A DNA stretch of 64,000 bases from an uncultured Chryseobacterium sp. (GTDB lineage: Bacteria > Bacteroidota > Bacteroidia > Flavobacteriales > Weeksellaceae), in NCBI GenBank assembly GCA_913778505.1, contig CAJYWD010000029.1:1-64000 (forward strand). The letters are read 5' to 3'. Below are positions 7,461 to 15,966 of this stretch, piece by piece. The translations under genes and the position numbers were made by a program. Position 1 is the stretch's first letter; the number at the start of each line of letters is the position of its first letter. The notes beneath the pieces are model-generated. The model did not search any database and was not told where the DNA came from. It saw only the letters and a program-made list of their open reading frames with translations.

Positions 7461-8989
7461 GATGGATTCTGATTCAGTTGCTGGATGTAAGTGTTGGGCG
7501 ACATTCCGGTTACGGATTTGAAAACCGTGGTAAAGGCACTGTGCGATGAGAATCCTGCCTTCTCTGCCAGATAGCTCACTTTGTAGTTGAGATAGGCAGG
7601 GTCGGTTTTCAGCAGATAGGCAATGTAATTGATCCTTAGTTCATTGATGTAATGGTTGTAATTCTTTTGCTTGTACTTCTTGATAATCTCCGAGAGGTAT
7701 TTGGTATTCGTCTCCAGTAGACCGGCCAGTACAGCGAGTGACATATCTCGGTTCAGGAATTTTTCAGATTTCTCGAAGTCCTCCAGTCTTGCAAGGATGT
7801 CTGTTTCTTTTTCCTTGGATATGGACAGAGGTTTCTTAGTAGTTTCCAATGCGGTTATTTCCGGTTTAATGGTGCTGGTGATGAAGCCCTGCTGTCTTGT
7901 GTAGAAATCGATTTGTTTCTGCAGTGATTGATTCTTGCGCTGTTCGGCAAAAGTCAGCAAAGCGATGGTCAGTATTGCGCAAAGGCTTGCTACCGATGCT
8001 CTGGAAATCTTCCGCACCATCTTCTGGTTCGATTCTTCCAGCCGCTGGTTCTCGTACTGTTCATTAAGCTTTACAAGGTTTCGGAGGGCGTCTTTCCTGC
8101 TTTTGTCGAGCTGGTCTGTCTGTTCTTTATAAACGGAATAGTACTTCTGATACAGGTCTTCGTTCTTCAGCGCCAGATAATTCTTAGAAAGATCTTCGTC
8201 AATTCTGTATCGCAGGGCATTGTACGGTTTGTTTTGGATCAATCCGAGAGCCTTTTTCAGCTTGTCTACAGACTGCATGTAGTCCTTTTTGAGGAAGAGG
8301 ATTCTTCCATAATTATCCAGATTAAAAGCACTCAGAAAAACATATTGAGGTCTTTTTTCCAGTTTTTTCTGAATGGCCTCAACCAAGAGTTCTGCCCGAT
8401 CAATATAGTGCTGATTCATCAGAATAAACGTCCTGTAAATATCGTTTTCTATGGAGATAATGAAGTCTTCTTCCGTGTTTTTAAGCTGTGCATTGCTGAG
8501 GTCCAGATTCTCCAGCGCTTTTTTCCATTGTCTATCCACCATAAGGTTGGAGGCATTCAGCTGATAGATGTACGCCACCAGATTCTCCGGATAAGTTTGG
8601 GATTTGATCTTGGAGATGTTCTCACTCAGTGTTCTGGAAATTCTGGCAGATTGCTTATACAGCCGTAGCGCCTGATATTGCTGCGCCAGTGCATAATCCG
8701 AGTAAGGGTTGTTATTTCTGCTGAGTTTATCCAGGGATTGGTCAATGGACTTGGCATATTCACCCTTGAAATTATAAGCTCTGGACAGGATGACCTGGAC
8801 GCGCTGTCTGATGGGTTCCGGCTCTTTAATGAGGTTAATGTTCTGGAGGATCTGGAACGCCTGATCGGGATTTTCATAAAGGCTTTCATAGGCTTTATCC
8901 AGCAGCTGTGGCGTTTCAGGATTACGTTGCGCCGGTGCCATCACAACGCCGGAAATTACCATTAGCCACAATAAAATCACCCTGAACAT
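7457..8989 (-). CDS. AraC-family transcription regulator with periplasmic TPR sensor
   Basis: One-component, membrane-anchored regulator. After a signal peptide (MFRVILLWLMVISGVVMAPA) come tetratricopeptide-like helices, a membrane helix around residue 330 (ASVASLCAILTIALLTFA) and a C-terminal AraC/XylS double helix-turn-helix (NYKVSYLAEKAGFSSHSAF, then F..VTGMSPNTYI). The N-terminal half probably senses a periplasmic or envelope cue. An upstream in-frame ATG at 9007 would add six residues, but a TACATTTG promoter box (8994-9001) overlaps that extension. I therefore prefer the ATG at 8989, which also gives a clean signal peptide. The TPR membrane protein and DUF1569 gene follow in the same operon. 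Confidence 0.87.
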   Translation of the reverse strand: MFRVILLWLMVISGVVMAPAQRNPETPQLLDKAYESLYENPDQAFQILQNINLIKEPEPIRQRVQVILSRAYNFKGEYAKSIDQSLDKLSRNNNPYSDYALAQQYQALRLYKQSARISRTLSENISKIKSQTYPENLVAYIYQLNASNLMVDRQWKKALENLDLSNAQLKNTEEDFIISIENDIYRTFILMNQHYIDRAELLVEAIQKKLEKRPQYVFLSAFNLDNYGRILFLKKDYMQSVDKLKKALGLIQNKPYNALRYRIDEDLSKNYLALKNEDLYQKYYSVYKEQTDQLDKSRKDALRNLVKLNEQYENQRLEESNQKMVRKISRASVASLCAILTIALLTFAEQRKNQSLQKQIDFYTRQQGFITSTIKPEITALETTKKPLSISKEKETDILARLEDFEKSEKFLNRDMSLAVLAGLLETNTKYLSEIIKKYKQKNYNHYINELRINYIAYLLKTDPAYLNYKVSYLAEKAGFSSHSAFTTVFKSVTGMSPNTYIQQLNQNPS

Positions 8990-8993
8990 AGTA

Positions 8994-9001
8994 CAAATGT
9001 A
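8994..9001 (-). promoter_or_regulatory. -7 promoter box (TACATTTG) of the AraC/TPR operon
   Basis: The minus strand reads TACATTTG, four bases before the ATG at 8989, implying a leaderless or nearly leaderless transcript. No TTG is seen at the expected -33 distance. Confidence 0.5.
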
Positions 9002-9241
9002 AAGCATTTATTTAATAACCGTAAGTATTATGCTGATTGTTTAAAGAAAAACTATTGAAATGCTAATTTTTTTAAAGTTTTGATTTTTAGTGTTTTGAAA
9101 AGCAGATGTTTTATAGATTCACGAATTATGTAAATCAAAATGTTGGTTTTGATGAGAGAATGATATAACATTGTATGAAAGTTAGCCGCCAAGGTGGCAC
9201 TTCTTTGATAACAAGTATATAATCAATTTAATAATCAACGT

Positions 9242-11239
9242 ATGAAAAAAGTTTACGTACTTTTATTGGGTGTGATCGCAATGTCCGAATTGAATGCCCA
9301 GCAGATAGAGCTCAAGATTCTGGATGATATGGGCTCCCGTCTGTACGACATCAATGATAATGGTAAAGCCATCCACTCCGGTGCCTATTATGATTTTGCA
9401 ACCGGCGTCACCACACCTACAGAAGATGGTGAGAGCACCAACCGCATCAATAATGCCGGGGACGTGGCCGGTGAAATGGCCTATACTACCTCCGATGGCG
9501 AGTCCATTGGCCAGGCAGGCTACAGAAAAAACGGCATCTGGACTGCGATCGGTTATTTTCCTGGCGATGTGCCGAGTAACAGCTGGTTTAGCTCTGCCAA
9601 AGCCATTTCTGCAAACAGCAGATACGTAACAGGACAGATCTCGACCAGTGTGGAGAATAGCTACGCCTTCATCTATGATACAGAAACAGGCACCCTTAAA
9701 AAACTGGATGGTGATGGCTCGTTCGAATACGGAAGAGGAGAGGGTATCAACAGCTCCGGGATTGTGTCGGGCTTTGTCAATAAATATTCCATTAACGGAA
9801 GCACCTACTGGATTCCGGTATATTATACACCTGATGGCGCGGTTCATTATATCGGTGATCTAGGCTCCGGTGAAGCGTCGGATATCAATGATGCGGGACA
9901 GGTGGTAGGATCCAAAGACGGGAAGCCATTTATTTACGATATCAATACCAATATTTATAAAGCGTTCAATGTTCCTGCAGGATTTACATCAGCAACGTTT
10001 ACTTCTATCTCAGAAAATGGCATCGCAGTCGGGTACGCAGGGAACGCAGGTAATAGAGAGACGATTGTCTACCACCCGTCGCTAAGCTCCAATCCTGTAT
10101 TTCTGAAAGATATCCTTACAAGTCAGAATGTGGCTGTCAATACCTTCGACGGTAAGTTGGGTACGGCTATGGGAATCTCAGCAAATGGCAATTTTATCGC
10201 AGGATTCGATAACTCTATTCCGCCGTTTTTCGCCGCAGGCTGGGCTGTTAATATGAACAACCTGCTTTTCAATGACAATGACTGCTCTATCACATGCCCG
10301 GATAACATGGAAATAGTACTAGCCAGTCCGTCAGAAAGCACAGCGACGGTAACTTATTCTTTACCGGTTACCTGCGGCTCCTCATCTTCAGCTGGCCTGC
10401 AGATGGTCCTGGTGTCCGGGTATGAATCCGGATCGCAGTTCCCGGTGGGTATCACGACCGTGGTGCACAACCTTGTGGATGCCGATGGTAAGATTGTTTA
10501 CGTCTGCTCTTTCCAGGTAACCGTGAAAGATATTTATTGTACAATGACACCTGAAGCCGGGGTGGATGCTATTACCAAAGTTCAGGTTGCAGGTATTAAT
10601 AATACCTCCGACCCTTATTCCACGCAGGCCAATGAATATTTTCTCAGTCAGTCAGGTGAGGTAAACCAGGGAAGTGAGTATCCTATTGCCATAGAAGCCA
10701 ATACCAATGGTGGCTACGATTATGCTACGGTATTCGTGGACTGGAACCAGAACGGAAGCTTTACGGATGTCGGCGAGATGTACGAAATAGGTGCGGTAAC
10801 CTCGGACGGTGCCGATGGCCAGCAGATTACGGGCAATATTACCGTTCCTGCAGATGCTGCGGTAGGCAAAGCCAGAATGCGTGTGATGCTGAACTGGGAC
10901 AGCTCTCTTACAACGCCATGTAACAATACGAACTATGCCTACGGACAGGCGGAAGATTATATGCTGGATGTTAAGGAATCTTTGAGCGTCAGCGATATCA
11001 GTTCCAAAGCAATCCGCTACTATCCGAACCCTGTGAAGGATGTTCTGAATCTTGTGACGGAGAAGAATATAAGCAACGTTTCACTATACAGCATCGAGGG
11101 CAAGCTGATAAGAACGTTCTCCAGCCTGGATGAGTCAAAAGTTCAGTTGGATCTCTCAGCCTTAGTTTCCGGAACATATGTGGTGAAAGCGACAATCAAC
11201 GATGGACAAACGAAAACATTTAAGGTGATTAAGAAATAA
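9242..11239 (+). CDS. T9SS-exported protein with HAF-type repeats and a GEVED domain
   Basis: 665 residues. A signal peptide (to about residue 19, ending NAQ) is followed by at least five HAF-like beta units with an I(N/S)xxGxxxG pattern (INNAGDVAGE, INSSGIVSGF, INDAGQVVGS, ISENGIAVGY, ISANGNFIAGF), which suggests a propeller. A cysteine-bearing HYR-like segment (ITCPDNMEI) comes next, then a GEVED domain (YATVFVDWNQNGSFTDVGE ... YGQAEDYML). The C-terminal type A sorting domain (YYPNPVKDVLNL ... TFKVIKK) targets it through the type IX system to the cell surface or medium. It has its own terminator. The substrate is unknown; an adhesin or binding role is a guess. Confidence 0.88.
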   Translation: MKKVYVLLLGVIAMSELNAQQIELKILDDMGSRLYDINDNGKAIHSGAYYDFATGVTTPTEDGESTNRINNAGDVAGEMAYTTSDGESIGQAGYRKNGIWTAIGYFPGDVPSNSWFSSAKAISANSRYVTGQISTSVENSYAFIYDTETGTLKKLDGDGSFEYGRGEGINSSGIVSGFVNKYSINGSTYWIPVYYTPDGAVHYIGDLGSGEASDINDAGQVVGSKDGKPFIYDINTNIYKAFNVPAGFTSATFTSISENGIAVGYAGNAGNRETIVYHPSLSSNPVFLKDILTSQNVAVNTFDGKLGTAMGISANGNFIAGFDNSIPPFFAAGWAVNMNNLLFNDNDCSITCPDNMEIVLASPSESTATVTYSLPVTCGSSSSAGLQMVLVSGYESGSQFPVGITTVVHNLVDADGKIVYVCSFQVTVKDIYCTMTPEAGVDAITKVQVAGINNTSDPYSTQANEYFLSQSGEVNQGSEYPIAIEANTNGGYDYATVFVDWNQNGSFTDVGEMYEIGAVTSDGADGQQITGNITVPADAAVGKARMRVMLNWDSSLTTPCNNTNYAYGQAEDYMLDVKESLSVSDISSKAIRYYPNPVKDVLNLVTEKNISNVSLYSIEGKLIRTFSSLDESKVQLDLSALVSGTYVVKATINDGQTKTFKVIKK

Positions 11240-11257
11240 ATCTTCATCATAATTACT

Positions 11258-11300
11258 AGAAAACCTGTATCACTATGATTGCAGGTTTTCTTTTTTTTTT
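11258..11300 (+). terminator. Terminator after the HAF/GEVED gene
   Basis: GAAAACCTG (11259-11267) pairs perfectly with CAGGTTTTC (11282-11290) and a long T-run follows. The rest of the gap to the pyrG promoter (11301-11494) shows nothing recognisable. Confidence 0.9.
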
Positions 11301-11494
11301 AAGATTGTCGTCAGGCTTGTTTTAGCCAATAATCTAAAAAGGAATTGATCTAATATCTGGATACGCAGTACTCTTATGCTTCAATGAGCCTTATTGTTCT
11401 GCTTCGATAAGTCTACAGGAATTGCTTTACATATTGATGATTGAAAATATTTCTAAGTCTCCTCGTTAACAAAACCCTAATTCTTTCCCGAAAA

Positions 11495-11525
11495 TTGTTT
11501 TTTAGACCGAGATGCTTTAACTTTG
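11495..11525 (+). promoter_or_regulatory. pyrG promoter (TTG-N20-TAACTTTG)
   Basis: TTG at 11495-11497 and TAACTTTG at 11518-11525, 20 bp apart, match the Bacteroidetes sigma consensus. The -7 box covers the in-frame TTG at 11523, which rules that codon out as the pyrG start and supports the ATG at 11541. Confidence 0.8.
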
Positions 11526-11540
11526 CACAAACCTAATCTA

Positions 11541-13151
11541 ATGAGTAAAAAAGAAACGAAATACATCTTTGTAACAGGAGGTGTAACATCGTCACTTGGT
11601 AAAGGTATTGTCTCCGCTTCTTTGGGACTTCTTCTTAAATCCTGCGGCTTCAGAGTTACCATCCAGAAACTGGACCCTTATATCAACATCGACCCCGGAA
11701 CACTTAATCCCTATGAACATGGTGAATGTTATGTAACCGAAGACGGCGCAGAGACGGATCTGGACCTCGGGCATTACGAGAGATTCCTGGATTCTCCCAC
11801 CTCACAGAATAATAATGTGACCACCGGCAAGATCTACCAGACCGTGATCGAGAAAGAGCGTAAAGGTGACTTCCTGGGAAAAACGGTGCAGGTCATTCCG
11901 CATATTACTAATGAGATCAAGCGCCGCATCAAGATGCTTTCCAAAAAAGATTATGATATCATCATCACGGAAATTGGTGGTACTGTAGGGGATATTGAAT
12001 CTCTTCCTTATATAGAGAGTGTGCGCCAGCTGCAGTGGGAACTGGGCAAAAACAATTCCATGGTTATCCATCTGACTTTATTACCGTATTTATCCTCCAG
12101 TGGTGAGCTTAAAACAAAACCATCGCAGCATTCTGTTCGTCAGCTGATGGAAAGCGGGATTCAGGCCGATGTTCTGGTGTGCAGAACAGAGCACACCATT
12201 CCAAAAGATCAGCGTTCCAAACTTGCGCAGTTCTGTAATGTAGGTCTGGAAAACGTGATCGAGTGTATTGATATGGATACGATTTATGAGGTGCCGTTGT
12301 ATCTTCAGAAGCAGAACTTCGATGAGGTGGTTCTTAAAGAACTGAATCTTCCTGTTGGGAAAGATGTCAACCTGAAAGACTGGAAAACTTTCCTCAAAAA
12401 ATATAAAAACCCAAAACGCAGTGTAGAGATTGCTCTGGTGGGGAAATATGTATCGCTTCAGGATTCTTATAAATCCATTGCCGAAGCCTTCATCCACGCC
12501 GGTGCGGATATGGAAACCGAAGTCAAGGTACGCTGGGTGTACAGTGGCGATATAGAAGAACAAGGTGCGGAAAAATTGCTGAAAGGGGCAGACGGTATAC
12601 TCATTGCTCCGGGTTTCGGCGACAGAGGTATTGAGGGGAAAATTCAGGCAGCAAGATTTGCCAGAGAAAACAAATTACCGCTGTTAGGCATCTGTCTCGG
12701 TATGCAGATCATGACCATAGAGTTCGCAAGAAATGTCCTCGGACTTGCCAAAGCCAACAGTATGGAGTTCGATACTTCCACACCTGAACCTGTAATATCA
12801 CTAATGGAAGAGCAGAAAAATGTGGTGGAAAAGGGTGGCACCATGCGTCTCGGCGCCTGGAAATGTAATTTGAAACAAGGCTCAAAACTGGCAGAAGTTT
12901 ACGGCGCTAAAATCATTTCGGAACGTCATCGCCACCGGTACGAGTTCAATAGCGAATACAAAAAAGACTTTGAAGACAAAGGACTGGTTCCTACAGGACT
13001 GAATCCGGAAACAGGTTTGGTGGAAACCCTGGAGCTGAAGGATCATCCGTTCTATGTCGGTGTACAATACCATCCGGAATACAAAAGTACCGTGGCCACG
13101 CCGCATCCGCTGTTTAAAGCGTTCATTTCGGCGGCAGTTAAGAAATCGTGA
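11541..13151 (+). CDS. pyrG: CTP synthase
   Basis: Makes CTP from UTP, ATP and glutamine. 536 residues from the ATG at 11541. The N-terminal synthetase domain begins KYIFVTGGVTSSLGKGI (P-loop-like) and includes LDPYINIDPGTLNPYEHGE. The C-terminal class I glutamine amidotransferase domain has the nucleophile Cys in LLGICLGMQ and the His/Glu pair in GVQYHPEYKS. Length and motifs are standard. The open frame extends 18 bases upstream to a TTG, but that lies in the promoter. yidC follows in the same direction after a 270-bp gap with its own candidate promoter. Confidence 0.97.
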   Translation: MSKKETKYIFVTGGVTSSLGKGIVSASLGLLLKSCGFRVTIQKLDPYINIDPGTLNPYEHGECYVTEDGAETDLDLGHYERFLDSPTSQNNNVTTGKIYQTVIEKERKGDFLGKTVQVIPHITNEIKRRIKMLSKKDYDIIITEIGGTVGDIESLPYIESVRQLQWELGKNNSMVIHLTLLPYLSSSGELKTKPSQHSVRQLMESGIQADVLVCRTEHTIPKDQRSKLAQFCNVGLENVIECIDMDTIYEVPLYLQKQNFDEVVLKELNLPVGKDVNLKDWKTFLKKYKNPKRSVEIALVGKYVSLQDSYKSIAEAFIHAGADMETEVKVRWVYSGDIEEQGAEKLLKGADGILIAPGFGDRGIEGKIQAARFARENKLPLLGICLGMQIMTIEFARNVLGLAKANSMEFDTSTPEPVISLMEEQKNVVEKGGTMRLGAWKCNLKQGSKLAEVYGAKIISERHRHRYEFNSEYKKDFEDKGLVPTGLNPETGLVETLELKDHPFYVGVQYHPEYKSTVATPHPLFKAFISAAVKKS

Positions 13152-13265
13152 AAAGTAAAAAGTGAGAAGCAAAACATGAAAAGTTAGATGGGAGACAATC
13201 AATGATTTTCTCGGTGTTTTTAATTCCATTTCCTGATACTTCTTACTTCCAACTTTTAACTTCTG
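13150..13265. repeat. Short-period repeats between pyrG and yidC
   Basis: The right part holds four 7-bp units in exact register: ACTTCTT (13238), ACTTCCA (13245), ACTTTTA (13252), ACTTCTG (13259). The left part just after the pyrG stop (about 13150-13190) has related units in the opposite sense (GAAAAGT, AAAAAGTG, AAAAGTTA), so the spacer could fold back on itself. Confidence 0.6.
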
Positions 13266-13327
13266 CCAAAAGAAAAAGTATTTCTCTGACCCAGCCGTCT
13301 ACATAATGGATTCTGGAAAATAAATCT

Positions 13328-13335
13328 TATTTTTG
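13328..13335 (+). promoter_or_regulatory. Candidate -7 box (TATTTTTG) for yidC
   Basis: TATTTTTG matches TAnnTTTG. No clear TTG lies about 20 bp upstream. The leader to the yidC ATG would be close to 90 nt. Confidence 0.4.
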
Positions 13336-13423
13336 CAGACCAAAATCAAAGATCTGAAGTTTATAATCTGACACGGACTGTCTCTTTCAAACCTCAGACT
13401 TTAAACCTAAACTCAATTCTATA

Positions 13424-15211
13424 ATGCAACAGAATAACGGATTAGACAGAAACCAGCTGATGAGCTTCGCTTTTTTATCGATAGTTCTTATCGGTTTTAT
13501 GTTTTATTTCCAAAACCGGAATGCCAAAGCAGAGCAGGAAAAACTAGCTGCCGAAGCCAAGAAAACCGAACAGGTGACCAAGGCAAAACCCGCAGCCACC
13601 AGCCTCAATGCCGATACCGTAACACCAACCTCCGTACAGAAAGTCAACCTGCAGAATGATGAGCTGACGCTCCAGTTTTCCAGCGTGGGCGGACAACTCA
13701 GCACTGTTAAGCTGAACAAGTATGAAGCGTTTGGTGGTAAGCCGCTTTACCTTTTCAATAATAACAATGCCAGCTATGGTTTCCAGTTTACTGATAAGGC
13801 CGGCAAAGTTTTCAACACGAAGGATCTGGTCTTCACCCCACAGGTCGCTGGAAACTCGGTAACATTGAGTTCTAAGGTTGGGAATGCCGTGATCCAGTTT
13901 GTTTATACCCTTAAAGCAAAATATACCTTAGATTTTCAGGTGAAAACACAAGGTCTGGCAGGCCTGGTGAATGACGGCAAAGCCAACTTTGTCTGGAATT
14001 ATAATGTGCGGAGTGCCGAAAAAGGTCGCTCTCAGGAAGAAACGCACACCGAGTTCGCTTACGCTTTCAACAATTATAAAGACTACGATTACGATGCCCG
14101 TTCTGATATGAATGAGCCGGATGAAACCCTGAACTGGATTGGTGTAAAGCAGCAGTTCTTCGCCGCAGTTCTGGAAGCCAAAAACGGATTCACCAAATCT
14201 AAAGGGTATCAGGAAGCAATTCCGGAAGGAGAATATCTGAAGAAATTCAATTACGACGGTCAGGTCAATTTGGCTGGCAATGAGCTGAATCAGGACTTTA
14301 CATGGTATTTCATGCCATTGGATATGGATCTTCTGAAATCTTATGACAAAAACTTTGACGAGATTCTGCCATTAGGCTGGTCCTTCATCGGTTCGCTGAA
14401 CCGTCATGTGTTTATGCCGATGTACAATCTGCTATCTTCCTGGGGACTGGCAGCAGGCTGGGCAATATTCTGGATGACGATTATCGTTAAGTTGGTATTG
14501 TCGCCCGTAATGTTCAAGCAGCATAAACTGAGTGCGATGATGAAGGTAATCCGTCCGGAAATTGATGAGGTGAATGCCAAATTCAAGGATGCGGATCCGA
14601 TGAAAAGACAGCAGGAAACAATGGCCGTGTACCGAAAGGCCGGCGTCAATCAGATGGCAGGATGTCTTCCGGCGCTGGTTCAGATTCCGCTCTTCTACGC
14701 GCTCTTCCGCTTCTTCCCGAATATGATCGATCTGCGAGGCAAGAGCTTCTGGTTCGTTCCGGATTTGACGGCTTACGATGATGTCATTCATTGGGGAACC
14801 AATATTCCATTGCTGGGTAATCACCTGAGTATTTTTGCCTTAGCGTGTACTATTGTGATTTTGATCTATACGATCATGACGTCCGGCAACATCCAGCAGC
14901 CGCAGCAGGAAGGGATGCCGAATATGAAAGTGCTGATGTACATCTTCCCGGTAACGTTCCTTTTCTTCCTGAACAGCTCTGCGTCAGGTTTGTCCTGGTA
15001 TTATTTTGTGTCCAATGCCATTAACATTGTCATCATCCTTGTGATTAAATATTTTATTCTGGATGAGAAAAAGATCCATGCAATGATTCAGGAAAACAAA
15101 AAGAAAGAGCCGAAAAAAGAAGGAACTTTCCAGAAACGGATGAGAGAAATGATGGAGAAAGCTCAGGAGCAGCAGAAGTTGCAGGAGCAGACCAGAAACA
15201 AAAAGAAATAA
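13424..15211 (+). CDS. yidC: Membrane protein insertase YidC
   Basis: Inserts and folds inner-membrane proteins, alone or with SecYEG. 595 residues. A first membrane helix (about 10-30, SFAFLSIVLIGFMFYF) precedes a large periplasmic beta-sandwich domain (about 60-330). The conserved insertase core follows, with LAAGWAIFWMTIIVKLVLSP, the cytoplasmic hairpin (HKLSAMMKVIRPEIDEV), MAGCLPALVQIPLFYALFR and later helices. The tail is rich in Lys, Glu and Gln, as is common for ribosome contact. The order pyrG-yidC is familiar to me from flavobacteria. A strong terminator follows. Confidence 0.97.
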   Translation: MQQNNGLDRNQLMSFAFLSIVLIGFMFYFQNRNAKAEQEKLAAEAKKTEQVTKAKPAATSLNADTVTPTSVQKVNLQNDELTLQFSSVGGQLSTVKLNKYEAFGGKPLYLFNNNNASYGFQFTDKAGKVFNTKDLVFTPQVAGNSVTLSSKVGNAVIQFVYTLKAKYTLDFQVKTQGLAGLVNDGKANFVWNYNVRSAEKGRSQEETHTEFAYAFNNYKDYDYDARSDMNEPDETLNWIGVKQQFFAAVLEAKNGFTKSKGYQEAIPEGEYLKKFNYDGQVNLAGNELNQDFTWYFMPLDMDLLKSYDKNFDEILPLGWSFIGSLNRHVFMPMYNLLSSWGLAAGWAIFWMTIIVKLVLSPVMFKQHKLSAMMKVIRPEIDEVNAKFKDADPMKRQQETMAVYRKAGVNQMAGCLPALVQIPLFYALFRFFPNMIDLRGKSFWFVPDLTAYDDVIHWGTNIPLLGNHLSIFALACTIVILIYTIMTSGNIQQPQQEGMPNMKVLMYIFPVTFLFFLNSSASGLSWYYFVSNAINIVIILVIKYFILDEKKIHAMIQENKKKEPKKEGTFQKRMREMMEKAQEQQKLQEQTRNKKK

Positions 15212-15218
15212 ACATTTG

Positions 15219-15246
15219 AAGCGGTAATTATTACCGCTTTTTTTAG
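15219..15246 (+). terminator. Terminator of yidC
   Basis: AGCGGTAAT (15220-15228) pairs with ATTACCGCT (15230-15238), followed by a T-run. Confidence 0.85.
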
Positions 15247-15300
15247 CAAAAGACCACTGAATCAAAAAGGTTTCGTATCATTAACTTTAAACATAAAACT

Positions 15301-15966
15301 GTGAACCTTCAATCTACTTACGACTATCTCCAGCAATTTCTGACTCCGGAACGCTTTCAGAAAATAGAACATTATTCCAAAGAAAGTTCAGATTTTGTCC
15401 TGCCGGTAATGGAAGATATTTACCAGTTCAGAAATGCTGCGGCCATTGTCCGCTCGGTAGAAGCTTGTGGATTTCATAAAGTGGTGGCGATGGAAAAAGA
15501 AAACTACTTCGAGCCCAATCTGAGAGTGACCAAAGGCGCGGATACCTGGGTTGAAGTAGAGAAAATGCCGAGGACGATTGAGTCGCTTCAAAACATCAAA
15601 AACCGTGGTTATAAAATTGTGGCTGTCTCTGCAGAAAACAATGCAAAAATGCTTCCTGACTATAAAATTGAAGAACCATTGGCTTTAGTTTTCGGGACAG
15701 AGTGGGAGGGAACGACGGATGAATTATTGGATTTTGCAGATGAAACTTTGGCTATTCCGATGTACGGATTTACGAAAAGTTTCAATGTTTCTGTTGCCGC
15801 TGCTATTTGTATGTATGAACTCAAACAAAAGCTCATCAAGTCTAACATTGATTATAAATTATCCGAAGAAAAGCTGCTCCAGATGAAAATCCGCTGGGCT
15901 AAGAATTCCATTCCTAGTGGTGATATGATTTTGGAGAAATATTTGAGGGAGAATTCTGATTCTTAA
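15301..15966 (+). CDS. trmH: tRNA/rRNA 2'-O-methyltransferase of the SpoU family (TrmH-like)
   Basis: SPOUT-fold, SAM-dependent RNA ribose methyltransferase of 221 residues. Motif 1 is seen in QFRNAAAIVRSVEACGF (with the conserved N..A..R), motif 2 in LALVFGTEWEGTTDELLDFAD and motif 3 in IPMYGFTKSFNVSVAAAICMYEL, which forms the knot and SAM pocket. The usual TrmH substrate is G18 of tRNA; other SpoU targets cannot be excluded. It starts with GTG at 15301. Its stop overlaps the stop of the convergent rsmE by four bases (15963-15966), with no terminator between them. Confidence 0.88.
   Translation: MNLQSTYDYLQQFLTPERFQKIEHYSKESSDFVLPVMEDIYQFRNAAAIVRSVEACGFHKVVAMEKENYFEPNLRVTKGADTWVEVEKMPRTIESLQNIKNRGYKIVAVSAENNAKMLPDYKIEEPLALVFGTEWEGTTDELLDFADETLAIPMYGFTKSFNVSVAAAICMYELKQKLIKSNIDYKLSEEKLLQMKIRWAKNSIPSGDMILEKYLRENSDS

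Noticed and set aside
7928-8668. 246-codon forward frame inside the AraC-type regulator
   Set aside because: Antisense shadow; the opposite strand encodes recognisable TPR and helix-turn-helix sequence.
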